Part shown: one piece after another, positions 43,240-51,148 of the stretch
Layout of the letters: each line of letters begins with the position of its first letter
Position numbering within the stretch: the stretch's first letter is position 1
NCBI RefSeq assembly: GCF_049200465.1
Contig: NZ_CP120836.1
Location: 2,542,001-2,606,000 of the forward strand
From: Leptothermofonsia sp049200465
Lineage (GTDB): Bacteria; Cyanobacteriota; Cyanobacteriia; Leptolyngbyales; Leptolyngbyaceae
Direction: 5' to 3'
Length of the DNA stretch: 64,000 bases
The notes under the pieces: model-generated
What the model was told of the DNA's origin: nothing
The model's input: the letters and a program-made list of their open reading frames with translations, nothing else
Database searches by the model: none
Position numbers and translations under genes: made by a program

Positions 43240-43560
43240 CCGTTAGAAAAGTTAATGAGGAAAGGGGGATGGAGGGGTGAAGGGGAGAAGAAAGAAGGAA
43301 GAAGAAAGAAGGAAGAAGAAAGAAGCCAGGAGTCAGGAGTCAGGAGTCAGGGATTAGGGAGGAGGTGTTCTAGAAACGGGGCTCTGACTCCTCGAAACCC
43401 TGATTCCCTCGACCCCCTTTCCAGGATTACCACAAAAAAATTGACAAACCCGAACTCAAAACTGTCCTGACCCCATTACTTCCCTACTCCCTCACTCCCC
43501 CTCCACCCTTTCACCCCTTTTCCACCCCTCACCCCCTTCTAACCACTAACAACCAACTAC
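43240..43560. repeat. Heptamer and purine/pyrimidine low-complexity region
   Basis: GGAGTCA heptamers at 43325-43355, GAAGAAAGAAGG runs before them, and CCCCTCACCCCC tracts after. It contains one arm (43371-43474) of a long inverted repeat shared with 45810-45918. No gene. Confidence 0.7.
43371..43474 (-). repeat. Left arm of a 105-bp inverted repeat around hisS-pedR
   Basis: Runs from GGTGTTCTAGAAACGGGGC to AAAACTGTCCTGACCCC. The reverse complement, with only a few differences and a longer T-run, is at 45810-45918. Confidence 0.85.
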
Positions 43561-44861
43561 TAACGACTTCCCCCTGTCACTCCAGCTCTACTGTCTGCAA
43601 TTTGCTGCCGGAGTGATTCGGTGAGGGAAATCAGGGAGGATTGGGCGATCGCTTCCTGTTTGCCCGTTGCCAGCCACTTGAGTTGAACGGTTTGGGTTTC
43701 GGCTTCGGCATCACCCAGGATGAAACAGGCCGCTGCACCGCTGCGATCAGCCCGTTTGAACTGTTTGCCAAAGGCACTGCCGCTTAAATCCAGCTCTACA
43801 CTAAATCCTCGTTGACGCAGAGTTTGAGCCAGCACCAGGGCCTGAGCTTCTGCTGGCTCGCCTCTAGAAACCACGTAAAAATCGATGTTTTCAGGGGTAA
43901 CAGGCTGTAGCTGTTGCAGAAGTAGAATCAGACGTTCTAGGCCGATCGCCCAACCCACTGCCGGGGTATCAGGTCCACCCAGTTGGGCCACCAAACCGTC
44001 ATAGCGCCCACCTGCACAAACGGTTGCCTGAGCCCCCAAATCATCGGACTGAATTTCGAACACAGTGTGAGTATAGTAATCCAACCCCCGCACCAGACGA
44101 GGATTGACTTCGTAGGGAATTCCGAGACTGGTTAGTTGTTGCTGCACCTGCTCAAAGCGGGTTTTGGAATCTGGGTTGAGGTAGTCCAGAATACTGGGGG
44201 CTGCCTGCAAAATTTCCTGGGTGCGTTCGTCCTTACTGTCCAAAATTCGGAGGGGATTCCGGGTCAGGCGATCCTGGGAGTCGGGGTCAAGCTCACTCTT
44301 GAAGGGGGTGAGGTAAGCAATCAGGGCTTCGCGGTAGTTCTGGCGATCTTCAGAGTCACCAATTGAGTTGAGGTTGAGGTGCAGATTTTTCAGTCCCAAA
44401 GTTTGCAGAATTTGGGTGGCGATCGCAATCACCTCCGTATCGGCCCTGGGAGAGGGGCTACCCAATACTTCAACTCCAATCTGGTGAAACTGTCGCTGCC
44501 GCCCTGCCTGGGGACGTTCGTAGCGAAACATGGGCCCGCCGTACCAGAGTCGCTGCACCCCACCCTGGGCCGCCAACCCATGCTCAATAAATGCCCGAAC
44601 AACCCCCGCAGTTCCTTCAGGACGAAGGGTGATAGAGCGATTTCCCCGGTCTTTGAAGGTATACATCTCTTTCCCAACCACATCCGTAGCTTCCCCAATC
44701 CCTCGCTCAAACAAAGACGTTTGTTCGAAAATGGGTGTGCGGATTTCCTGATAGGCGGCTCTGCTCAGAATATCGTGGGCAACCGACTCTACCTTCTGCC
44801 AGTAACCAATCTCTTCTGGCAGAATGTCCCGTGTTCCCCGTAGCGCTTGAATGGAACCCAT
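43560..44861 (-). CDS. hisS: Histidyl-tRNA synthetase
   Basis: 433 aa class II synthetase charging tRNA(His). Motif 1 region RGTRDILPEE, EQTSLFERGIGEATDVVGKEMYTF, motif 2 LRPEGTAGVVRAF and MFRYERPQAGRQRQFHQIG; the His-specific LVRGLDYYTHTVFE and AGGRYDGLVAQLGG; motif 3 AVGWAIGLERLILLL. Full length with the anticodon-binding C terminus. A short conserved gene lies 6 bp upstream on the same strand. Confidence 0.98.
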   Translation of the reverse strand: MGSIQALRGTRDILPEEIGYWQKVESVAHDILSRAAYQEIRTPIFEQTSLFERGIGEATDVVGKEMYTFKDRGNRSITLRPEGTAGVVRAFIEHGLAAQGGVQRLWYGGPMFRYERPQAGRQRQFHQIGVEVLGSPSPRADTEVIAIATQILQTLGLKNLHLNLNSIGDSEDRQNYREALIAYLTPFKSELDPDSQDRLTRNPLRILDSKDERTQEILQAAPSILDYLNPDSKTRFEQVQQQLTSLGIPYEVNPRLVRGLDYYTHTVFEIQSDDLGAQATVCAGGRYDGLVAQLGGPDTPAVGWAIGLERLILLLQQLQPVTPENIDFYVVSRGEPAEAQALVLAQTLRQRGFSVELDLSGSAFGKQFKRADRSGAAACFILGDAEAETQTVQLKWLATGKQEAIAQSSLISLTESLRQQIADSRAGVTGGSR

Positions 44862-44867
44862 GCTTTT

Positions 44868-45122
44868 TTATTCAACCGTTTCCCAGGCACCGTAGCGATC
44901 GCTATAGTACGCTAAAATCTGCTGCACCTGTACATGACAGAACGTATCTGCATCATCAGGCAGATGAATCCGCAAACTATCAATTTGACTGAGAGCATAG
45001 TCAAACTGCCGAGACTGCTGGGGAAGCAGCTCGATTTCGACCCCATCAACCTGGCAGAGGTGAGCTGCCACCTCACGATAAACCGCCAGAGGCAAATGTG
45101 CCCACCGAATTCGATACTTCAC
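44868..45122 (-). CDS. Small conserved cyanobacterial protein upstream of hisS
   Basis: 84 aa from GTG 45122 (KYRIRWAHLPLAVYREVAAHL); the open frame continues upstream to a TTG at 45176, but the extra 18 residues look non-native. No domain recognised; the pattern suggests a small alpha/beta protein with YREVAAHLCQVDGVEIELLPQ and a conserved-looking FDYALSQIDSLRI. It ends 6 bp before the hisS start, so the genes are probably co-transcribed. Function unknown. Confidence 0.7.
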   Translation of the reverse strand: MKYRIRWAHLPLAVYREVAAHLCQVDGVEIELLPQQSRQFDYALSQIDSLRIHLPDDADTFCHVQVQQILAYYSDRYGAWETVE

Positions 45123-45235
45123 CGAGTTCTCCAAAGCAGCCTGAATCGTAAATAAGCAGTCTAGAAAAAACTGCAACCCCCAGCCACTTCTGACACTCTT
45201 AAAATGGTTGCCAAACTTGGGCCGCAGTCTTTTAG

Positions 45236-45330
45236 TAGTTTGTCAGTTTTAATCTTGTACCTCAGGATTGAGTAAGAGTGGTTATTTTGTGAATTTTCAA
45301 CTCACAAAATAAGTCTTGACAGACCACTAG
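45236..45330. repeat. Family E-like repeat
   Basis: Begins TAGTTTGTCAG and ends GTCTTGACAGACCACTAG. The central stem ATTTTGTGA/TCACAAAAT differs in sequence from other E copies but keeps the same position. It directly abuts (and overlaps by a few bases) the 3' end of the pedR-like gene. Confidence 0.75.
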
Positions 45331-45611
45331 CCCGAAGTTGCCTCTTTGTTAACGTTGACATTGGGCAAGGGGCAGCAATTCACATCATCCAGACAGACCT
45401 TACCCCACTGCAATGCCCACCGCACCAAGGCAACCCGGTTCTCAGTCTCTGTCTTAGTCAGAATATTACTGATATGGTTATCAACGGTACGCTTGCTAAT
45501 TTCCAACTTTTCGGCAATTTCCTGGTTGGTCAAGCCAGCGGCTACCAGTTCAATAACTTGCAGTTCCCGATCCGAAAGTGGACCCTGCGCCTGAAAATCG
45601 CCACCAGCCAT
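45327..45611 (-). CDS. pedR: LuxR-type HTH regulator, PedR-like
   Basis: 94 aa from ATG 45611 (frame open to 45680). A single LuxR-type HTH (about 12-70): LSDRELQVIELVAAGLTNQEIAEKLEISKRTVDNHISNILTKTETENR, split as usual. It is followed by a Cys-bearing tail (VCLDDVNCCP, about 77-86). Synechocystis PedR, a small redox-responsive regulator that senses photosynthetic electron transport through thioredoxin, has this layout. The label rests on size and cysteine placement. The stop region overlaps a family E-like repeat. Confidence 0.8.
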   Translation of the reverse strand: MAGGDFQAQGPLSDRELQVIELVAAGLTNQEIAEKLEISKRTVDNHISNILTKTETENRVALVRWALQWGKVCLDDVNCCPLPNVNVNKEATSG

Positions 45612-45739
45612 ACGATTCCTTGCTTGTGTATATCTACTTACTTCACTCCATTGTAGGGGCAACTTGGCAAAAATACTCACGGCTGGATAGATTTGATGGG
45701 CAAGTTTTAGGGAGAAATCTGGGAGTAGTTAATCGTTAG

Positions 45740-46045
45740 TTGTTAAAAAAGGGTGGAGGGGTGGAGGGGGAGTGAGGGAGTGAGGGAGTAAGAGAGTAGG
45801 AAAGTAGTGGGGTCAGGACAGTTTTGAGTTCGAGTTTGTCATTTTTTTTTTGGTAATCCTGGAAAGGGGGTCGAGGGAATCAGGGTTTCGAGGAGTCAGG
45901 GCCCCGTTTCTAGAACACCCTCTTCTGAATTGCTCCAATACCTGATCCCTAGCCCCCAGTTCCTAATCCCCGACTCCTGGCTCCTGCCTTCTGGCTTCTT
46001 CCCTCTTCCTAGCCCCTCCTCCTTTCGCGTTCTACTTCCAAGGCC
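45740..46045. repeat. Heptamer and purine-rich low-complexity region
   Basis: GAGGGAGTGAGG runs at 45765-45795, then the right arm of the long inverted repeat, then CTCCTGGCTCCTGCC heptamers on the pyrimidine side (45940-46030). No gene until 46053. Confidence 0.7.
45810..45918 (+). repeat. Right arm of a 105-bp inverted repeat around hisS-pedR
   Basis: Reverse complement of 43371-43474: GGGTCAGGACAGTTTTGAG at the left and CCCCGTTTCTAGAACACC at the right, with a 10-T run where the other arm has 7 A. Confidence 0.85.
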
Positions 46046-46052
46046 AAGTTCC

Positions 46053-46292
46053 ATGACTATTCAAAAATCTTCTAGCATTTGGATGTATAAGCCCTGGTGG
46101 TGCCAGCCCTGGTCTATTGTGTTGACAGGTAGTGCCCTGATTGGCGGGTGCTGGCTACTGCTGAAAATGATTTGGTTGACAGTGCTGGTGGCAATTCCTG
46201 TCCTGATGTGGATGGGTTTCTTTTTGCTGGTGTACCCACGGCTGATTCAGGAAAGTGGTTTGCTGGAAGAGTTGGCACGGGGAGATGAATGA
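46053..46292 (+). CDS. Small conserved cyanobacterial membrane protein (DUF6737-like)
   Basis: 79 aa from ATG 46053. Begins with a polar stretch, then IWMYKPWWCQPWSIVLTG, and two hydrophobic helices (about 20-42 and 45-65), ending LIQESGLLEELARGDE. The KPWWCQPWSI motif is distinctive for a cyanobacterial and plastid family of unknown function; I name DUF6737 from memory and with caution. It overlaps the glycerophosphodiesterase gene by 8 bp, so the two are translationally coupled. Confidence 0.72.
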   Translation: MTIQKSSSIWMYKPWWCQPWSIVLTGSALIGGCWLLLKMIWLTVLVAIPVLMWMGFFLLVYPRLIQESGLLEELARGDE

Positions 46293-47199
46293 CTGTTTGT
46301 TTGATGTTCAGGGACACCGGGGAGCGCGGGGTTTGCGCCCGGAAAATACGCTGGCAGCATTTGAATACGCGATCGCCCTGGGTGTAACCACCCTGGAGAT
46401 GGACACTGGCATCTCTAAAGACGGGGTAGTGGTCGTTTGTCACGATTCGTTCATTAATCCATTACTGTGCCTGGATTCAAAGGGCGATCGCCTTCCTCTT
46501 TCCCCACAACGGCTGATCAAAGATTTAAGCGTGGCAGAAATTCAGGCGTTTGACTGTGGTAGCTTAAATCCTGATCCAGTCCGGTTTCCCCACCAGCAGG
46601 CAGTCCCCGGTGCTAGAATTCCCACCTTACAGCAGGTCTTCGATTTGGCAGAAGCCCGCAATTCCCAAATTCGCTACAACATTGAGAGCAAGGTCAATCC
46701 CCTGAAGCCCAATGAAACCGCCAGTCCAGCAGTTTTTGCTGAAAAATTAGTGGATTTGATCGTGCAAAATAATCTGGTTGAACGGGCAACGATTCAGTCC
46801 TTTGACTGGCGGGTTTTACGAGAAGCCAGGCGGCTCCAGCCAGCCATTCAAACCTCGGCACTGGTGGTACACAGTCACACAACCAGTACCCTCAAGGGGG
46901 CTAAGGGGGCCTCCCCATTTCTGGCCGGGTTAGATTTTGAATCCTGTGGGGGAAACATGGCAGCCCTACTTCAGTCAACAGGGTTTGTAGACATTTACTC
47001 CCCCAATTTTGAAACCCTCCTACCCGAATCCCCTACCTTTCTTCAAGCTGTTTCAGAGGTACAGGCGGCAGGGTTTAAGGTCATTCCCTGGACAGTGAAT
47101 GAGCCAGCCATCATGCAACAGTTCATTCACCTGAACGTAGACGGGCTCATTACAGATTTTCCCAATGTACTACTGGACATGATTCAGCAAGGTGGATGA
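46285..47199 (+). CDS. Glycerophosphodiester phosphodiesterase
   Basis: 304 aa from ATG 46285. GDPD TIM-barrel fold: GHRGARGLRPENTLAAF (catalytic His and metal Glu), LEMDTGISKDGVVVVCHD (second His), YNIESKV, and WTVNEPAIMQQF. It cleaves lipid-derived glycerophosphodiesters to glycerol-3-phosphate and an alcohol. No signal peptide is seen, so cytosolic, unlike GlpQ. It overlaps the upstream small membrane-protein gene by 8 bp. Confidence 0.95.
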   Translation: MNDCLFDVQGHRGARGLRPENTLAAFEYAIALGVTTLEMDTGISKDGVVVVCHDSFINPLLCLDSKGDRLPLSPQRLIKDLSVAEIQAFDCGSLNPDPVRFPHQQAVPGARIPTLQQVFDLAEARNSQIRYNIESKVNPLKPNETASPAVFAEKLVDLIVQNNLVERATIQSFDWRVLREARRLQPAIQTSALVVHSHTTSTLKGAKGASPFLAGLDFESCGGNMAALLQSTGFVDIYSPNFETLLPESPTFLQAVSEVQAAGFKVIPWTVNEPAIMQQFIHLNVDGLITDFPNVLLDMIQQGG

Positions 47200-47231
47200 G
47201 TGGATGGATAGATGAGTGGGAGCGTGGATGA

Positions 47232-47746
47232 GTGGATGAGCCCCCCTCCACCCATCCGCCCATCCCCTCACCCTTCACTCAGCTAACAACTATAGCTATC
47301 GCCAGGTTGCTTAGCCTCAGTTTGGCCTTTACCGTCGGCGCAGGAGTGGGGAGTGCAAAGCCCTCCCCCAATCCCTCTTCCCCAGGGCCGACCAATCCCA
47401 ATCCTTCAACGATTATTGGCACACCTCAAAAACCAGACCAGGCAAAACCTAAAACTGTAGGTTGGTGTACTACAGTGTAGGTTGGCGTACTACAGCAAAG
47501 GGCTGTAAAAGATTAAAAGCGGCCTGTGGAGATGCCGGGTATGACTACAAACCCTCAAACCCGCAAGGCACAAAAGGAATTTGTCAAACTAAAGGACAGG
47601 TTAGTGGGATTGACTCACTGGCAATTATACCCAATGATTCCCATGCCGCCTTCTGTAGGGATAAGGTGCTTTGCCAGAAACTAAAAGCGAGATGCCATGG
47701 GAGCGCCTGGTCACAGAATGGACTAATTCAGAAGTGTTCTGATTAG
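47232..47746 (+). pseudogene. Small Cys-rich secreted protein gene broken by a 20-bp duplication
   Basis: The first frame (from 47232) encodes a hydrophobic signal-like stretch (ARLLSLSLAFTVGAGVGSA), a Pro/Ser/Asn linker, then KTVGWCTTV and a stop. A 20-bp unit at 47457-47476 is repeated at 47477-47496 with two changes; removing one unit joins ...KTVGWCTTAKGCKRL to the second frame, giving one Cys-rich protein (at least eight Cys) ending ...QKCSD at 47746. The signal-peptide codons partly come from a family A repeat end (47290-47314). Function unknown; probably an exported disulfide-rich protein that is now inactive. Confidence 0.72.
47457..47496. repeat. 20-bp tandem duplication causing a frameshift
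   Basis: Units at 47457-47476 and 47477-47496 differ at two positions. Twenty is not a multiple of three, and the duplication separates two halves of one reading frame. Confidence 0.92.
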
Positions 47747-47918
47747 AGCCGCAAAGTCTGAGGCGGTTTTGGCACAAGTCCCCCGACTGTTGAAAGGAGT
47801 TGGGGATTTTGTGTTTATTGTGTGGGCAATAAAAATTGAAACAGTAAATGTATACCCAAATCCGGTTAAATAACCATCACATTGCACGTAGGAGCGAACG
47901 GCGGTTTGCCACGAATTA

Positions 47919-48033
47919 TATAGCTCTACGCGGGTGCGTTAGGACATTGGAATTAGAGAGGGAGTGGGGGTTTTGCCCCCAGCCAGGGGTTCTACCCCTG
48001 CACCCCGTCCTAACTATAATGACTACCGCTATA
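47919..48033 (+). repeat. Dispersed GC-core repeat, family A
   Basis: Intact copy: TATAGCTCTACGCGGGTGC, GTTAGGAC, GGGGGTTTTGCCCCC and CAGGGGTTCTACCCCTG, GTCCTAACTATAATGACTACC, GCTATA. Its last bases are the first bases of the next element. Confidence 0.87.
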
Positions 48034-48118
48034 GCAGTCATAAATCAGTTGTGAGATGGAGAGGCTTTGTGAGAAGGAGTTCCTGCGGATCTCCTTCAAT
48101 CCAAATAGGATTGCTATA
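48030..48118. repeat. Family F repeat (MITE-like)
   Basis: 89 bp bounded by TATAGCA and TGCTATA, a perfect 7-bp inverted pair. The interior holds the hairpin GAAGGAG...CTCCTTC around TTCCTGCGGAT. The first half matches the sequence fused to the transposase remnant at 6899-6962. It lacks the GC double-hairpin core. Confidence 0.78.
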
Positions 48119-48225
48119 GCGTTCACAAATAGTTTGTGAACATAGTTTGTGAACAAGGGGGGCTTCGCCCCCACGCAGGGGTTCCACCCTTGCACCCCGT
48201 TCAAATTTCAAGAAGGATCGCTATA
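48115..48225 (+). repeat. Dispersed GC-core repeat, family C, with internal duplication
   Basis: TATAGCG and CGCTATA ends; GGGGGCTTCGCCCCC and AGGGGTTCCACCCTT hairpins; CAAATTTCAAGAAGGAT at the right. A 13-bp unit (ATAGTTTGTGAAC) is tandemly repeated at 48129-48154. It shares TATA with the preceding family F element. Confidence 0.83.
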
Positions 48226-48471
48226 TCAAAGCGAGTTTCACTTCATGCCTTCTTTCCAGAGAAAGTAAAGATCCGTTAATCTAAAGTCGGTAGTTCTATT
48301 TGGAGGGAATGAAGAATCATCGGGGGATGATGAGATGACGGGATGGTGAGCATTTCTTAGCCTCCCACTCTTTCCATCCTTTCCTTGCAGGACTACCCTA
48401 AAGTCTATCTACGCTCTTAAACTAATCTCTTCAAGGAAATCTAAAAAGAAATCTAAGAAACTGGAGTTTTC

Positions 48472-49437
48472 ATGAACCAGCCCTCTGTCAGCCTGCTCCG
48501 TGCGCAATCCTACGATCGCGCCTCCCTCCGCGAATCTCTGGAAACTCTATTAGAGCCATTAGGAGGGATGGTAGCCTTTGTGAAACCGGGCGATCGCGTG
48601 TTGCTGAAGCCTAACCTGCTGACGGGGGCACGTCCCGGAAAGGAATGCGTAACCCGGCCGGAAATTGTTTACTGCGTCGCCCAGATGGTGCAAGAAGCGG
48701 GAGGAAAACCATTCCTGGGAGACGGTCCTGCGTTTGGGAGTGCCCGGGGAGTGGCAAAGGCTAATGGCTATCTACCCCTGACAGAAGCTTTGAATCTACC
48801 CATTGTTGAGTTTCACGGCAAACGCTATGAAACGGTTAGCGACGAGTTTAACCATCTACTGTTGTCGAAGGAAGCAATGGATGCTGATGTGGTGATTAAC
48901 CTGCCAAAGGTGAAATCCCACGTGCAGCTAACAATGACTCTAGGTGTGAAAAATCTGTTTGGTTGTGTACCCGGTAAGATGAAAGCTTGGTGGCACCTAG
49001 AGGCAGGGAAAGACCGCGATCGCTTTGGCACCATGCTGGTTGAAACAGCACGGGCCATTGATCCAGACTTGACGATTCTAGATGGCATTGTGGGACACGA
49101 AGGAAATGGGCCGAGTGGTGGCTATCCCCGTCAACTTAGCTTGCTGGCTGCTTCTGCTAATGTTTTTGCCCTGGATCGAGCCGTTTTAGACATCCTCAAT
49201 GTCGATCCCACAATCGTTCCTACGGTGATGGCCTCTCAGCGAATGGGCTTATGTCCTGAACTAAATCATATTCACTTCCCCCATTTGCACCCGTCAGAAT
49301 TGCAAATCAGTGACTGGCAGCTTCCCACAAACTTAGTACCTATCGATTTTGGGCTTCCTCGCATCTTTCGGTCTACCTTCAAGCACCTGTATATCCGATT
49401 TATTAAAGAACCAATTCAGGCATATGCTGGCCGTTGA
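48472..49437 (+). CDS. DUF362-domain protein (iron-sulfur-associated family)
   Basis: 321 aa. DUF362 signatures: LKPNLLTGARPGKECVTRPEIV, GGKPFLGDGPAFGSA, INLPKVKSHVQLTMTLGVKNLFGCVPGKMK and VDILDGIVGHEGNGP-like region (ILDGIVGHEGNGPSGG). Members bind or handle Fe-S clusters in some contexts and often sit beside ferredoxin domains; here no ferredoxin domain is fused. Cytosolic. The exact biochemical role is unknown. It stands alone, with low-complexity DNA on both sides. Confidence 0.88.
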   Translation: MNQPSVSLLRAQSYDRASLRESLETLLEPLGGMVAFVKPGDRVLLKPNLLTGARPGKECVTRPEIVYCVAQMVQEAGGKPFLGDGPAFGSARGVAKANGYLPLTEALNLPIVEFHGKRYETVSDEFNHLLLSKEAMDADVVINLPKVKSHVQLTMTLGVKNLFGCVPGKMKAWWHLEAGKDRDRFGTMLVETARAIDPDLTILDGIVGHEGNGPSGGYPRQLSLLAASANVFALDRAVLDILNVDPTIVPTVMASQRMGLCPELNHIHFPHLHPSELQISDWQLPTNLVPIDFGLPRIFRSTFKHLYIRFIKEPIQAYAGR

Positions 49438-49550
49438 TCCCCAGTCTCAGTGTATTAGGTGACGGGGTGATAGGGGGATAGGGTAACAGGAGATAGGGGG
49501 ATGGGTAACTTCTCTGCTTCCCGTTTCCCTACTCCTCTACTCTCCCAGCC

Positions 49551-49630
49551 GGCGTTGCTGAATTTGGGTATGAAATAGGTGCTGTATGCTCGAAACTTCG
49601 TTTTGATTCATACTGCTTTTCAGCAACGCC
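49551..49630. mobile_element. 80-bp MITE-like element, copy 1
   Basis: Perfect 10-bp inverted ends GGCGTTGCTG/CAGCAACGCC around 60 bp shared with 63780-63859. It is flanked on both sides by CTCCCAGCC (49542-49550 and 49631-49639), a likely 9-bp target duplication, though the flank is low-complexity. The rest of the 49438-49960 gap shows no gene. Confidence 0.82.
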
Positions 49631-49960
49631 CTCCCAGCCCCCTCCAGTACTCCATTACTCCACCGCACAACTGATGTAGAAATTCTGCCACGACCCAAAG
49701 AATCTTCTGCTACCCGAAATCACTCTTAAAGAAGAAAAATTAAGATTGCTTCAAATCTGGTGATTGGCTCTACTTCCCACCGATGGAGCGATCCCCAGAA
49801 TCGCAGATGAAATGTAAATCAAGTTATGAATCAGATAGTTAAGCGATTTGTAACTCTTGTTTCAACTTGTGTGTTCGCTGACTATGCTTAGCTAGATTGG
49901 CTATGGTTGACCCTAGAAAGGTATGAATTGTCATTTGTCCCTAGTCCTGGAAGAGGTTGC

Positions 49961-50185
49961 ATGTCACCATTGATGCTGCGCCAACTCTGGTCCCTGGTAG
50001 AAACCACCCAATCCAACATCCTGCTGAACCTGGATGACCCCAGTTTGGTGCAATGGTTGTTGAGACAGCTTAAAAACCAGCGATCGCTCGATCACGAAGA
50101 AATAGCTATTTTTGGCACCTACATCCGTTCCAGATTGCCATTAATCCGGGATCTGGCAAGGAGCCGGTTAGTAGTTCACTCTTAG
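49961..50185 (+). CDS. Small conserved cyanobacterial protein, unknown
   Basis: 74 aa from ATG 49961, with GGAAGAGG a few bases upstream; the frame is open to 49907. All-helical: LRQLWSLVETTQSNILLNLDDPSLVQWLLRQL, split by a turn, then EEIAIFGTYIRSRLPLIRDLA. The pattern is familiar from other cyanobacteria but no role is known to me. The convergent hisA stop is 6 bp away. Confidence 0.7.
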   Translation: MSPLMLRQLWSLVETTQSNILLNLDDPSLVQWLLRQLKNQRSLDHEEIAIFGTYIRSRLPLIRDLARSRLVVHS

Positions 50186-50191
50186 CGACTC

Positions 50192-50965
50192 CTAAGCAAA
50201 TGCCGAAGAGCCAAAGTCAGGTGGAACATCCTGCCACCGCCCCGGACCAACAGCTCGTAACGCTTCCTTTAAGGAAATATCACCTGTATAGAGCGCACGC
50301 CCAACAATCGCCCCTGTTACCCCTAGCGGTTCCAGTGCCAGCAAATTGAACAGATCGGTCAACGAACTGACTCCACCGGATGCGATTACCGGCACATTGA
50401 TGTTGCTTGCCAGCTCCCGCAGGGCTTCCAGATTCGGTCCTTGAAGAGTGCCATCCCGATGGATGTCGGTGTAAATAATCGCCGTAACCCCACAAGCTGC
50501 CATCTGTTGGGCCAACTCCGTTGCCATCACCTCAGAGGTTTCCAACCAGCCCCGCGTCGCCACCTTGCCATTACGAGCATCAATCCCGACCACAATCTGT
50601 TCTGGAAATTCTTCGCAGAGTTGACTCACTAGGTCTGGCTGCTCAACGGCAACGGTACCCAGAATGATCCGTCGCACACCCAGATTGAGGAGATCGACAA
50701 CACTCTGGCGATCGCGCAACCCACCCCCCACCTGCACGGGTACATCTACCGCGCGGGCGATCGCCTCAATCGCCGATAAATTGACCGGGTGCCCGGCTTT
50801 TGCTCCGTCCAGATCCACGACGTGTAACCAGGTAGCTCCCTCCGCTGCCCATTGGCGGGCAACAGCCACTGGATTTTCATCAAATGTTTGCGCCTGGTCA
50901 TAATTTCCCTGGTAGAGCCTGACACAGCGCCCTTCCAGTAAATCGATCGCGGGAATGACATGCAT
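50192..50965 (-). CDS. hisA: Phosphoribosylformimino-5-aminoimidazole carboxamide ribotide isomerase
   Basis: 257 aa TIM-barrel enzyme of histidine biosynthesis that isomerises ProFAR to PRFAR. MHVIPAIDLLEGRCVRLYQGNYDQ holds the first catalytic Asp; VGGGLRDRQSVVDLL, VVGIDARNGKVATRGW, IYTDIHRDGTLQGPN (second catalytic Asp) and VIASGGVSSLTDL complete the family pattern. Full length. Stands alone, as his genes usually do in cyanobacteria. Confidence 0.97.
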   Translation of the reverse strand: MHVIPAIDLLEGRCVRLYQGNYDQAQTFDENPVAVARQWAAEGATWLHVVDLDGAKAGHPVNLSAIEAIARAVDVPVQVGGGLRDRQSVVDLLNLGVRRIILGTVAVEQPDLVSQLCEEFPEQIVVGIDARNGKVATRGWLETSEVMATELAQQMAACGVTAIIYTDIHRDGTLQGPNLEALRELASNINVPVIASGGVSSLTDLFNLLALEPLGVTGAIVGRALYTGDISLKEALRAVGPGRWQDVPPDFGSSAFA

Positions 50966-51148
50966 AATTTCTTTGCGATGAATAGCGGTAATCTTCCCTG
51001 CTTCCTATTGAAGATTGAAACAGGTTGAAGCAGGTTAAGCAACGTAACGCTCAAAACAAAAGAAAGCTTACTGTTTTAGACCAAATCAGCTGTGAATCCT
51101 ATAATCGGGAACAGTCTTGACTCGACGATACCAGGGGGCGTTATTTCA

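Noticed and set aside
46288..47199. Periplasmic GlpQ
   Set aside because: No signal peptide at the supported start; the cytosolic GDPD type fits better.
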